Shown here in pieces: positions 27,708 through 36,594 of a stretch of 64,000 nucleotides of DNA (the stretch's first letter is position 1; each line of letters begins with the position of its first letter). This DNA comes from Paenibacillus borealis (lineage in GTDB: Bacteria > Bacillota > Bacilli > Paenibacillales > Paenibacillaceae), in contig NZ_CP009285.1 of NCBI RefSeq assembly GCF_000758665.1, forward strand, positions 5,766,001 to 5,830,000, in the 5' to 3' direction. The notes under the pieces were generated by a model. The model worked only from the letters and a program-made list of their open reading frames with translations. It made no database searches and was not told where the DNA came from. The position numbers and the translations under genes were made by a program.

Positions 27708-27729
27708 AGGGCGGGCCTTCGCCCGCCCT
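27708..27729. terminator. Intercistronic GC hairpin, possible attenuator
   Basis: AGGGCGGGC and GCCCGCCCT form a perfect 9-bp stem with a 4-nt CTTC loop, 29 nt after the binding-protein stop on the minus strand. There is no long U-tract. Such a hairpin between binding-protein and permease genes usually stabilises the upstream mRNA or causes partial termination. Confidence 0.65.
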
Positions 27730-27758
27730 TATATCCACCACCCTTTTTTTCAAGGCGG

Positions 27759-29102
27759 TTAATTGTTCAAGAGCTCTCCTACACGTTTATTCATATCCTT
27801 CAGGCCTTCATCAATCGTAGCGTTCTTCGTCATGATGTTATCATGTGCTTCATTCAGAATAACTTCGATGTCTGCACTCTTTTCATGCATAGGCATTTCA
27901 AGATAGGTCTGAACCGTATTCAAGGCAGCCTTGCTGTTCTCGTCTGTAGGGAAACCGTCGATGGAAGTGATGGAATTGATAACTTCATCATTCTTGATCG
28001 CCGGGATCGTTCCGGTAGAAGCAATAACCTTCGCGCCTTCTTCGCCAGTTACGAAGTTCATGAAGTCAAGTGCTGCCTCTTTGTGCTTGGATTTCTGGTT
28101 TACAGCCAGGGAAGTAATGGTTCCCAGGGTTGTACCGGCTTCCACACCGTCAGGGTGAGGGTATTTCACAATGCCCCATTCAGTCGATTGGGATTCGCCG
28201 CTCTTCACTTTCTCGATCTGGGTGGCAATGAACCAGCTGCCCATGTTCATCATGGCAACGGAGTTGTTGTAGAATACGCCGGAATAATGCGTGCTGGAAG
28301 TCTTCAGTGTAGCGTAATCCATTACGATACCGTCTTCCTGCTCTTTCAGAATCCGCTCATAGGTAGGCTTCAGGAAGTCATAGTTGCCGCCAACAACCGT
28401 GTTCTTGCCGTCAAGGATACCGAACAGCTGAACCGCGCTCCGCCAAGTGTGGTAGTGGGCACCGTATACTTTCTCGGAACCGCTGCCGGAGGTCATTTTG
28501 CGGGCCAGCTCATCATATTGGTCGAAGGTCATATCGTTGCTTGGATACTCTACGCCTGCTTTGTCGAACAAAGCTTTGTTGTAATAGACCACCCAGAAGT
28601 CACTGCGGAAAGGAAGCGCATACACCTCATCGTTAACTTCAATCTGCTCCACAGTACCGCCATATACGGAAGGATCAATGGAATTCGCGCTCATGTAGCT
28701 CTTAAGCGGCTCCAGGTGATTCTGCTTCACCAGGTTCGAGTAGCCGGGAATATCTTTAATGGTAAGAACGTCCAGGTCTGCACCGCCGGAGAGCTGTGTG
28801 CTCAGCATGGTCATATAGTCCGTGGAACCAAGGTCGACATATTCGATCGTTACATTCGGATGTGCAGCTTTATAGGCATCAATCAGCGGTTTGTAGTAAG
28901 CGGTGGCTTCCCAGTCCCACAGTGCCCATTTCAGAGTCACCGGCTCCTGGCTCGGTTCAGCGGAAGCGTTTGCAGCGTTACCCGCCGCAGGTGCGGTAGT
29001 TGCAGCAGCTTCATTATTGGCGTTGTTCCCGGAACATCCGGCCAGCATGCTCACGGAGAGCGCGGTGGCAAGGGTCATGCCATAGAATCTTTTTAAGTTC
29101 AT
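27759..29102 (-). CDS. Sugar ABC transporter substrate-binding lipoprotein
   Basis: A 447-residue family 1 extracellular binding protein. The signal peptide ends in lipobox LAGC (Cys23), followed by an Asn/Ala-rich linker. Family motifs include LKWALWDWEATAYY, YALPFRSDFWVVYYNKALFD and NNSVAMMNMGSWF. It should be lipid-anchored outside the membrane and pass sugar to the two permeases downstream. GGGG precedes ATG 29102 by 8 nt. It is divergent from the kinase/regulator pair at 29365-32899. Confidence 0.95.
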   Translation of the reverse strand: MNLKRFYGMTLATALSVSMLAGCSGNNANNEAAATTAPAAGNAANASAEPSQEPVTLKWALWDWEATAYYKPLIDAYKAAHPNVTIEYVDLGSTDYMTMLSTQLSGGADLDVLTIKDIPGYSNLVKQNHLEPLKSYMSANSIDPSVYGGTVEQIEVNDEVYALPFRSDFWVVYYNKALFDKAGVEYPSNDMTFDQYDELARKMTSGSGSEKVYGAHYHTWRSAVQLFGILDGKNTVVGGNYDFLKPTYERILKEQEDGIVMDYATLKTSSTHYSGVFYNNSVAMMNMGSWFIATQIEKVKSGESQSTEWGIVKYPHPDGVEAGTTLGTITSLAVNQKSKHKEAALDFMNFVTGEEGAKVIASTGTIPAIKNDEVINSITSIDGFPTDENSKAALNTVQTYLEMPMHEKSADIEVILNEAHDNIMTKNATIDEGLKDMNKRVGELLNN

Positions 29103-29339
29103 TTAAATATCCCCTTTTCCTTCTTATGGTCTATCAGTGACCGGTCGATCCGGCCTTAGTTCAAAGTGTAAGCCTTTTCAAGCGGGATTGGGATGCAATA
29201 TCAAACACAGATCATTCACTTTTCTGTGCTCTTCGCCCCCCCGTCCGGTTTAAACCTGTAATATCCTATCCGAAACATGTAAAATTCTCAGCTTCTACTC
29301 CTTGCCCTGTATTGAAACGCAGGAATATGATAAGGTAGA

Positions 29340-29353
29340 TGAAAACGCTTAAT
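29340..29353 (+). promoter_or_regulatory. cre-like site (catabolite control)
   Basis: TGAAAACGCTTAAT matches 12 of 14 positions of the CcpA operator consensus TGWAANCGNTNWCA. It lies 12 nt upstream of the kinase ATG and in the shared divergent region with the importer operon. The two mismatches fall in the last bases, so CcpA control is plausible but unproven. Confidence 0.45.
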
Positions 29354-29364
29354 ATGTTTTCACA

Positions 29365-31155
29365 ATGGACAAAGGAGTGTTCACGACGGTAAGAAAATCT
29401 ACTATTAAAAGCCGCATCATTCTGCTCATGGCCGTCTTCGCACTGCTGATCGCGTCGCTGCTGTCTTTTTTCAGCTATGAATTGATTACTTATTATCAGC
29501 GTAAAACAACCATCCAGGCGACCGAGTTCAATCTGCAGCTGGTTTCCCATATTATTGAACAGGATCTGATTAATCTATCTGCCCTGGCCATGACCTGCAG
29601 TACCAACTCGTCCACCAATATCCTGATCACGAACTATTTCGCGTCCAAGAACCCCAGCTCCAAGGAAGCTGTGAATGTCTTCAACTCGATGCAGCAGGAA
29701 TTCCTGAATAACCGCTCGAACAGCTATGCACGCCGCCTGATTGTTACGGATAACAACGGAAAGTTCCTGCAGGTGGATAACACTGGCACCTCCGTTCCCC
29801 TTACCATACACAATATCGGTCATATCGCCGGCCTTAATGCAGTTGCTGAGGAGCAGTGGGATCAGGTAATCAAGGACCCGCTCTCCAACACGAATGGAAT
29901 CCCGTTTGTGTTTCCGATTTACGGCAAAGGGGCTGTACGGGTTGGAACGGTATATATGTTAGCCAATACCTCTGTTATAACCGACAAGCTGAAGGGATAC
30001 TCTCTGCCTAAAAATTCCCGGCTGCTGCTGACGCTCGGCAATCATCATTATCAGCTCACCGGTGATCAGGTCACTGCCATTACAGAACCTTATGAACCGG
30101 TGGCCTATACCAATGACAAGCCTGTCGGCCCGCAGACCGAGCTGTCTATGGTGAAGCTTACGGATGATAAAGAAAGCCATATTGTGGTATCTTATCCCGT
30201 ACGCAGCGGAGTCATTCTGTCCCAGACTTTATCGAATGACCAGTTCGCGCCTAAGGCAAATATATGGATTCTGGTCATGATCGGCGTCGTCCTCCTGGTC
30301 ATTGTCTTAAGCGCTATCATTACACTGTATTTGACCCGTACCATCAGTCTTCCGGTAGAGAAGCTCAAGAAGCGCATCGATAAGATTGCCCAGGGCAATT
30401 TCCTGATTGACCGCAATATTGAGTGGAAAAGCGAGCTCGGCGACGTCGGACGCGGTATCAACCGCCTGTCCCAGGACATCGTGGCCCTCATGGACAGCCG
30501 GCTCGCCGACGAGAAACAGAAGCAGGAGCTGGAATACCGGATGCTGCAGAGTCAGATCAATCCGCATTTCTTGTATAACACCCTGAATTCGATCAAATGG
30601 ATGGCCACGATCCAGAATGCTACAGGTATTGCGGAGATGACGACTTCACTGTCCAGACTGCTCCGCAGCATCGCCAAGGATAACCGGCGGCTGATGCCGC
30701 TGAAGGATGAGCTGAGCCTGCTGGATGACTATTTCCTGATTCAGAAATACCGCTATGGCAGCACGGTCACCATGGTCAAGGAAATTGAGAATGAAGAGCT
30801 GCTCACCGGCCTGATTCCGCGGTTCACCCTGCAGCCGCTGGTGGAGAACGCGATCTTCCATGGCATTGAGCCCAAGGGCAGAGGCGATATTGTCATCACG
30901 GTGTCCAAAAGCGGATTCGCCGATATCCTGGTCACCATCGAAGACAATGGTGTCGGCATGAAAGAAGAGCAAATCTCCACGATCCTATCCGTTCCTGAGG
31001 ACGAATCCAAGGGAATGCTGGAGAATGTCGGACTGCGCAGCGTAAATGAACGCCTGCAGCTGGCTTTTGGCGGGAATTACGGCTTGTCTATTGAGAGTGA
31101 ACTTGGACAATATACCATCATGAAGCTGCTGCTGCCCTTCCTGCAGAGGGAGTAG
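29365..31155 (+). CDS. YesM-type sensor histidine kinase
   Basis: Membrane kinase of 596 residues: first helix about 15-38, extracellular sensor region 39-290, second helix about 295-318, HAMP, phospho-acceptor NPHFLYN (His401) and HATPase with EDNGVGM and GLRSVNERL. It should phosphorylate the regulator at 31262 and report sugar availability for the importer at 25810-29102. The ATG at 29365 has no ribosome site upstream, whereas AAAGGAG occurs 7 nt inside the frame without a standard start codon at the right distance, so the true N-terminus is uncertain. Confidence 0.92.
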   Translation: MDKGVFTTVRKSTIKSRIILLMAVFALLIASLLSFFSYELITYYQRKTTIQATEFNLQLVSHIIEQDLINLSALAMTCSTNSSTNILITNYFASKNPSSKEAVNVFNSMQQEFLNNRSNSYARRLIVTDNNGKFLQVDNTGTSVPLTIHNIGHIAGLNAVAEEQWDQVIKDPLSNTNGIPFVFPIYGKGAVRVGTVYMLANTSVITDKLKGYSLPKNSRLLLTLGNHHYQLTGDQVTAITEPYEPVAYTNDKPVGPQTELSMVKLTDDKESHIVVSYPVRSGVILSQTLSNDQFAPKANIWILVMIGVVLLVIVLSAIITLYLTRTISLPVEKLKKRIDKIAQGNFLIDRNIEWKSELGDVGRGINRLSQDIVALMDSRLADEKQKQELEYRMLQSQINPHFLYNTLNSIKWMATIQNATGIAEMTTSLSRLLRSIAKDNRRLMPLKDELSLLDDYFLIQKYRYGSTVTMVKEIENEELLTGLIPRFTLQPLVENAIFHGIEPKGRGDIVITVSKSGFADILVTIEDNGVGMKEEQISTILSVPEDESKGMLENVGLRSVNERLQLAFGGNYGLSIESELGQYTIMKLLLPFLQRE

Positions 31156-31161
31156 CCAAGA

Positions 31162-31222
31162 TAACCCCACAAAGTGGGGCTTTAGCTTCGATGTTTACTC
31201 AGGTACTTTGCGGGGACCCCAA
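31162..31222 (+). repeat. CCCCGC/GCGGGG hairpin repeat, copy 2
   Basis: CCCCACAAAGT (31165-31175) pairs with ACTTTGCGGGG (31205-31215) with one mismatch. A competing short hairpin CCCCAC-AAA-GTGGGG (31165-31179) uses the same 5' arm. The inner block TTAGCTTCGAT and the tail GCGGGGACCCCAA recur in copy 3 at 51101. It lies between kinase and regulator genes of one operon. Confidence 0.75.
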
Positions 31223-31261
31223 AACTCCACCCCACAACATAGCAAACTTAGCAAGGATGTG

Positions 31262-32899
31262 ATGAACTTGATCAAATTATTAATCGCTGATGACGAGGCT
31301 CTGGTCTGTATCGGCCTGCAGTCCATGCTGAAATGGGAGCAGTTCAATATTGAAATTGTCGGCATCGCCCACAACGGCGCCCAGGAGGAAGAGATGATCG
31401 ACACGCTCCGTCCGGACATCGTAATCAGCGATATCAAAATGCCGATTAAGAGCGGCCTCGAGGTAGCCGGCTCGGTACGCAAGAAGTACGGCCGGCTGCC
31501 GCTCTTCATTATGCTGACCAGCTATGAAGAATTTCAATACGCCCGCGGCGCGATTGAAGTGCAGGCCACGGATTATCTGGTGAAGCTGGAGCTGACCCCG
31601 GAGGCACTGTCCGAATCCATCCGCAGAGCGATTGGCATACTTGAGACTTACCAGGCGATGGAGAGCTACCCGAAGCTGGTCCACCGCGGGAATATCCAGG
31701 CCCAGCGCGATAAATTCTTCATCCGCCTGTTCAACAACCTGTTCGAGAACAAGAACCAGTACCTCCTGCAGAAAGAGGATCTGGACCTGGATTTGCCAGG
31801 GGCTGCCTATCTGGTCTGCACCTGCCGTATTCTGGGCCCGGATACGGTTCCGCCGCGCGGGGATAAGCTGGTCGCCTTATGCTCCAGCACTGTACAGATG
31901 GCTAAGGATACGCTCTCTTCCGTCAGCCCCTGTTATGTAACCAGTCTTGATCTGCGCAATTTCGCTGTGGCCCTGCCTGTCCCGGAGACGGATCCGCGGC
32001 TCTGGATGCCGGACATCCAGAAGCTGCTTGGGGACATGGCCTCCGTGCTGCACAACTATTTCAATGTGACGATCATCGGGGCCATCGGCTTCGCCGTCGA
32101 AGATCCTTATCTGCTGCGGGAGAGCTATCTTGCCGCCCGGAAGGCGCTTCCGGCTGCGGTTAAAGAGCGCTCCTTCGTCTTCTTCACCGAGGGCGAGGCG
32201 CTGGCGCAGGAGCATCTGCTGTTCGATTTCTCCGAATCACGTTCGGAGATCCGCCGGGCTTTTGAAGAGATGGATACCCGGGCCTTATACACCATTATCT
32301 CCAGAATGATCGAAATCTTCGACGGCCGGTCCGACCTGCTGGTTCCCGCCACCGATGCCGCCTGCAACATCCTGTATATGGCCACTTCCCTGCTGGCGGA
32401 CGGGGAGAACATTGTAGAACAGATATTTGAGAATGAACCGGAGGGCTACCGGGCCATTTATCAGATGCATACTATAGAAGAGATCGCCGGCTGGCTGATC
32501 CAGTTCCGCGACGGTTGCTCGGACATTCTCTCCACCCGCAGACAGAGCTATAAGGAGCAGGTTGTGAAGAATGTCCAGGAATATATCAAAAGAAATCTCG
32601 GCAGCAAGCTCTCGCTCAATCAGGTGGCGGATGTATTCAATTTCAGTCCCAACTATCTGAGCCATCTGTTCTCCAAGGTCGCCAAGGTGAACTATGTAGA
32701 GTATATCACAGAGATCAAAATCACCGCCGCCAAGGAAATGATGGTCCGCGGGGAAGGCCGCATCTACGAGATCTCGCAGAAGCTCGGTTACGAGAGCGCC
32801 TTTTACTTCAGTAAGGTGTTCAAGAAGGTCACCGGGCTCTCCCCCCGGGACTACATGCAGCAGATCGAATCAGGTACGGAGGATGTGCGGAGTCAATGA
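31262..32899 (+). CDS. YesN-type response regulator with AraC domain
   Basis: A 545-residue response regulator. The receiver (about 1-125) has the acidic pair ADDE and phospho-acceptor Asp57 in DIVISDIKMP, a variant lacking the usual DG after the proline loop. A long central region follows. The AraC DNA-binding domain is at the C-terminus (about 435-540: LSLNQVADVFNFSPNYLSHL and GYESAFYFSKVFKKVTGLSP). ATG 31262 follows AAGGA closely; GTG 31259 is an alternative. Paired with the kinase at 29365; probable activator of the divergent importer. Confidence 0.93.
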   Translation: MNLIKLLIADDEALVCIGLQSMLKWEQFNIEIVGIAHNGAQEEEMIDTLRPDIVISDIKMPIKSGLEVAGSVRKKYGRLPLFIMLTSYEEFQYARGAIEVQATDYLVKLELTPEALSESIRRAIGILETYQAMESYPKLVHRGNIQAQRDKFFIRLFNNLFENKNQYLLQKEDLDLDLPGAAYLVCTCRILGPDTVPPRGDKLVALCSSTVQMAKDTLSSVSPCYVTSLDLRNFAVALPVPETDPRLWMPDIQKLLGDMASVLHNYFNVTIIGAIGFAVEDPYLLRESYLAARKALPAAVKERSFVFFTEGEALAQEHLLFDFSESRSEIRRAFEEMDTRALYTIISRMIEIFDGRSDLLVPATDAACNILYMATSLLADGENIVEQIFENEPEGYRAIYQMHTIEEIAGWLIQFRDGCSDILSTRRQSYKEQVVKNVQEYIKRNLGSKLSLNQVADVFNFSPNYLSHLFSKVAKVNYVEYITEIKITAAKEMMVRGEGRIYEISQKLGYESAFYFSKVFKKVTGLSPRDYMQQIESGTEDVRSQ

Positions 32900-33031
32900 G
32901 GGAACGCGGCTGATGAGGATGATTGAGTTAGAGGATATGGAAGTGGACATGAGTCCGCATGGCCTGCCGAATGGCGGTATTCAGGCAAATAACGACTCTC
33001 CAGTCCTCAAGAAATCTGCCGATATATGAGA

Positions 33032-33078
33032 AGTGCCCCTAAGCAGCCAATACACGGCAGCTTGGGGCACTTTTTTTA
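33032..33078 (+). terminator. Rho-independent terminator
   Basis: AGTGCCCC with AAGC forms a stem with GCTT and GGGGCACT, followed by seven T. It ends the response-regulator transcript and sits between convergent operons; the minus-strand side has only a weak T-run. The 130 nt between the regulator stop and this hairpin contain nothing recognisable. Confidence 0.85.
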
Positions 33079-33089
33079 TAATACAATTA

Positions 33090-33935
33090 TCAACCCTTCA
33101 CCGCAGACCCTACGGTCATGGCACGCTCCACCTGCTCACTCAGCAGCAGATAGACCAGCACCATCGGAATCGAGGCAATGGTCATCACTGCCCCCATCGC
33201 CCCCCAGTCGGTACTGTAAGAGCCCTGGAAGAAGAGCAGACCAAGCGGCAGTGTCTTCATATTCTCGTCTGAGATCAGAATATATGCCAAAGTGAATTCA
33301 TTCCAGTTATTGAGGAACTGGAAGATGGCAATCGTAGCGATGGCCGGCAGGGCCAGCGGCAGGATAACCCGGCCGAACAGGCGGTAGATGCTCGCGCCGT
33401 CAATGCAGGCTGCCTCTTCAATTTCCCGGGGAATGCTCACCAGGAAACCATAGAATACCATCGTGGAGAATGGAAGGCCGATAGCAATGTAGGGGATGAT
33501 GAGCGCGCCGAAGGTGTTGGTCAGATGGAAGTCGCGGACCAGAATTGCCAGCGGAATCATGATTACCTGCAACGGCATGAACATCCCGACAATCATATAC
33601 GTCCGGACAGCCGAGCGGAACTTCCACTGCATCCGCGCCACGGCGAAGGCGAACATTAGCGCCAGAAGAAGAATGCACAGCGTAGAAATAGTAGATACGA
33701 CAAAGCTGTTCATGAAATACCGCGGAATATTGAACTGCGTCCAGGCATTCACATAATTCTCGAATCGGAAGTGCGTCGGGAAGCCGAACGGATTGGTCAC
33801 GAAGATTTCGTCATTATTTTTCAGCGAGTATGAGATCATCCAGAACAGCGGATAAATGGATACGATAAAATACAGCCATAGCGGTATTTGCAGCAGGATT
33901 TGGCCGATGGACCGGAATGCAGTTTTTGAATTCAT
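33090..33935 (-). CDS. Carbohydrate ABC transporter permease, MalG type
   Basis: A 281-residue membrane permease with about six helices and the EAA loop EEAACIDGASIYRLFGRVIL. ATG 33935 has AAAGGAG 6 nt upstream; the longer frame lacks one. Last gene of the second importer operon (36221 to 33090). Like the first importer, no ATPase gene accompanies it. Confidence 0.95.
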   Translation of the reverse strand: MNSKTAFRSIGQILLQIPLWLYFIVSIYPLFWMISYSLKNNDEIFVTNPFGFPTHFRFENYVNAWTQFNIPRYFMNSFVVSTISTLCILLLALMFAFAVARMQWKFRSAVRTYMIVGMFMPLQVIMIPLAILVRDFHLTNTFGALIIPYIAIGLPFSTMVFYGFLVSIPREIEEAACIDGASIYRLFGRVILPLALPAIATIAIFQFLNNWNEFTLAYILISDENMKTLPLGLLFFQGSYSTDWGAMGAVMTIASIPMVLVYLLLSEQVERAMTVGSAVKG

Positions 33936-33951
33936 GTCGTTCTCCTTTCCC

Positions 33952-34830
33952 TTACGCGTTCTGTCCACGGTCGAATACCTTGTTAATGACAAGCGTAGCC
34001 ACAAGCGAGATCATCACAAGCAGAACCGATACTGCGCAGGCATATCCATAATTGCTCTCCATAAAGGCATAACGGTAAATCATGAAGGTCAACGTATAGT
34101 TGGTGGTCCCCGGACCCCCGTTGGTCATAATGAGCATCTGCACGAATGCGCCGATCCCGGAGGTGATGGCAATCGTGAAGCAGAATTTGAAAGTCTCGCG
34201 CATCAGCGGCAGCGTTACATGGAAGTGGGCCCGCCACTTGCCGCAGCCGTCAATCGTAGCAGCCTCGAAGTAATCCTCCGGCACAGCCTTAACTCCGGCA
34301 TACAGCAGCGAGAATTGATACCCCATGAACTGCCAGGCATTTACAAAAGCAATAGCAATAATAGACTGTGTCGGTGAGCTAAGCCAGTTCTGGCGGTAAG
34401 GAATGTGCAGCAGCTCGAACAGCTTGTTCACCAGGCCATTCGTCGGATCGTACATCGCAATCCACAGCTGGCAGACTACCGTAACGGAGAGCACTACAGG
34501 GATGAAATACGCCGTCTTCAGCAGCTTGCGTCCGCGGATCTGCGGATTGGCACAGACGAGCGCCAGAATTGTACCGAGACCGATCTGGAATACGGCCAGC
34601 ACAATGGCAAACAGCAGCCCGTTCTTCAGCGAAGTGGATAACAGCGGATCGCTGAACAGCTCACGGTAATTAGCCAGACCCGTGAAGGTAGCTGTACTTA
34701 GCCCATCCCAGTCGTAGAAGCTCCGCAGGACCGTCTGCAGGACCGGATAGATCAGGATGACACTGTATAACAACAGGGCAGGGAGCAGAAACAGCGCCAG
34801 CGCCGGTTTGTTTCCCAAGTATTTATTCAT
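33952..34830 (-). CDS. Carbohydrate ABC transporter permease, MalF type
   Basis: A 292-residue permease with about six membrane helices and the EAA loop YFEAATIDGCGKWRAHFHVT. It lies between the binding-protein gene and the MalG-type gene, 16 nt before the latter's start. Together they should form the transmembrane channel of an oligosaccharide importer served by the binding protein at 34905. Confidence 0.95.
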   Translation of the reverse strand: MNKYLGNKPALALFLLPALLLYSVILIYPVLQTVLRSFYDWDGLSTATFTGLANYRELFSDPLLSTSLKNGLLFAIVLAVFQIGLGTILALVCANPQIRGRKLLKTAYFIPVVLSVTVVCQLWIAMYDPTNGLVNKLFELLHIPYRQNWLSSPTQSIIAIAFVNAWQFMGYQFSLLYAGVKAVPEDYFEAATIDGCGKWRAHFHVTLPLMRETFKFCFTIAITSGIGAFVQMLIMTNGGPGTTNYTLTFMIYRYAFMESNYGYACAVSVLLVMISLVATLVINKVFDRGQNA

Positions 34831-34904
34831 GCGGTTCTTCCCCTCCTTGTTTCATTACAGCCGGGCTCCGGGGCAAAAGGCCACAGGGTCCGGCAGGTTA
34901 CACT

Positions 34905-36221
34905 CTACTTATTTTCCTTCTCCAGCGTACGGTTCAAGTTCTCTGTGAACTTATCTGTAGTGAAGCCGTCCACCAGCATGTTCTGTGCATTGTCATTGAT
35001 CGCATTCTGAATTTGTGTATTGCTCAGCAGCTTAGCGTATTCCTTGGCGTTAGGCAGCAGTTCATTGGCAACCCGCTGCATCATAACAGGTACGTCTGAA
35101 GCGATCGGCTTGTCGGTTTTTGGTGAAATTATCGGGCTGCCCAGCTGCGTATATTTATACTCGGCTGATTTCGCTGCCAGGAATGCTGCTACCTTAACTG
35201 CCGTTTCTTTGTTGGCACTAGCCGGAGATACGGCATAACCCTGCGGTGCCCCTGCACCATCGATATAATATTTGGACGCTTCATAAGTCGCTTCGTCCTT
35301 GGCCGGCCAATACATCCAGTCTACCTGGTCGCCGAGCTTCTCCGCTGCGCTGTAGATTTCCCATTGGCCGTTAACGAACATCGCGGACTTGCCTTGATAG
35401 AACTGCGAGGAAGCCTGATCATAGTTCGTGTTCGTAGCGTTGGCGTCGAAGAGTTTAGCCTGCTGAAGCTGTTCCAGCTGCTCTGCTGCGGTAACGAACG
35501 GCTGCGGCAGCTCTGTCATTCCCTGTTCACCCAGTGCGCCGAAGCCCTGAGACTCTTCACGGGTCACGAGACCGTTATAGAAGGCGGCGCTGATCCACTT
35601 TTCCTTGGCGAAAATCGACATGGGCACATACCCTGCTGCGTTTAATTTCACAGCAGCAGCTGCCAGCTCATCAATCGTCTTGATCGGTGTGGCAATACCA
35701 ACCTTATCGAAGATGGTTTTGTTATAGTAGATCAGCTGGAACTCGATGCCGGTATCAGGATAGGCGTATACATGTCCGTCCGGTGCAACCAGGCGCGATT
35801 CTACACCCGGATTAAGATTTTTCTTGTACTCCGCAGTAGTCTCATAGTCATCCAGAAGCTCTACATTTTTCGATTTGGCAAAGGTCTGCAGGGTGGCCCA
35901 GTCTGTGAAATATATATCCGGCATGTTCCCTGTAGCGGCATAAGTTTTAAGCTTCTGATAACCATCCTGCACCGCAGGATCAAGCTCAATCTCCACCTCA
36001 GGCATTTCCTTCTTCAGCTCTTCCACCGCATAATCGAAAGGCCCCTTGGTATCATCGTCAAAATGCTGGGCGTATACCTTTATTTTGACTGTACCGCCCT
36101 CTGCCGCTGTGTCCGCAGCCGGAGTGTTGTCTGAAGCGGTGTTGCCGCCGCAGGCAGACAGCAGGAGTGTCATGGAAAGCGTTATCATTAGTGCGCTTAA
36201 ACGTTTGTGCTGAATGATCAT
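34905..36221 (-). CDS. Sugar ABC transporter substrate-binding lipoprotein
   Basis: A 438-residue binding protein with a lipobox LSAC (Cys21 from this start) after a hydrophobic signal. Family features are IYFTDWATLQTF, VYAYPDTGIEFQLIYYNKTI and GKSAMFVNGQWEIY. It starts at ATG 36221, 9 nt after an AGGGGG site; an upstream in-frame codon at 36239 lies before that site. First gene of the second importer operon. The neighbouring kinase/regulator pair (36595-39517) is in the same orientation and upstream, so it probably controls this operon. Confidence 0.94.
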   Translation of the reverse strand: MIIQHKRLSALMITLSMTLLLSACGGNTASDNTPAADTAAEGGTVKIKVYAQHFDDDTKGPFDYAVEELKKEMPEVEIELDPAVQDGYQKLKTYAATGNMPDIYFTDWATLQTFAKSKNVELLDDYETTAEYKKNLNPGVESRLVAPDGHVYAYPDTGIEFQLIYYNKTIFDKVGIATPIKTIDELAAAAVKLNAAGYVPMSIFAKEKWISAAFYNGLVTREESQGFGALGEQGMTELPQPFVTAAEQLEQLQQAKLFDANATNTNYDQASSQFYQGKSAMFVNGQWEIYSAAEKLGDQVDWMYWPAKDEATYEASKYYIDGAGAPQGYAVSPASANKETAVKVAAFLAAKSAEYKYTQLGSPIISPKTDKPIASDVPVMMQRVANELLPNAKEYAKLLSNTQIQNAINDNAQNMLVDGFTTDKFTENLNRTLEKENK

Positions 36222-36354
36222 AGTGTGGATCCCCCTCATGCGAGTATGTTGTCTTAAGACTATTATCTGCTTGCTACTTTCACATTATAGCCTCCGGGAG
36301 ACGCTGATCTTAAGGCATAAAACGGGCCTTACCCGTAAAAAACGGGACAAAACA

Positions 36355-36480
36355 GAAACAGCTTTACCTCTTACTTTAAGGCCGGTGCTGTTTCTGCGGG
36401 AGTGTAATTGCTCATTATCTTATACACGATAGAGTAAGATCATAATTCCTAACAAGTGATGCGAAGCATATCCATTCTCA
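36355..36480 (+). repeat. Degenerate third copy of the two-hairpin repeat
   Basis: Shares scattered blocks with the copies at 2962 and 17701: GCTTTACC, CTTTAAGGCCGG, GTTTCTGCG and then TGATGCGAAGCATAT with ATTCT. The ATGC-GAA-GCAT mini-hairpin is intact but the long outer arms are eroded. It lies in the 370-nt gap between the response-regulator stop (36595) and the binding-protein start (36221), on the strand opposite to both genes. Confidence 0.4.
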
Positions 36481-36487
36481 TATTATA

Positions 36488-36525
36488 GAAAAAGCGGCCC
36501 CCTGCCGGGAACCGCCAATCCCGCT
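36488..36525 (-). terminator. Probable terminator of the kinase/regulator operon
   Basis: On the minus strand AGCGG pairs with CCGCT, or CGGGA with its complement inside, ending in CCGCTTTTTC. It is 70 nt past the regulator stop. The two stems overlap and cannot form together, so the exact fold is uncertain. Confidence 0.45.
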
Positions 36526-36594
36526 CAACCGGAACCTCCGGCTAAACGGATATGAAACACCCTGCCGCCGTACTCCGCAGCTTCCGGGGCATAA

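Noticed and set aside
27843..29096. 417-codon open frame on the plus strand
   Set aside because: Mirror of the sugar-binding lipoprotein gene; its composition reflects the reverse complement of that gene.
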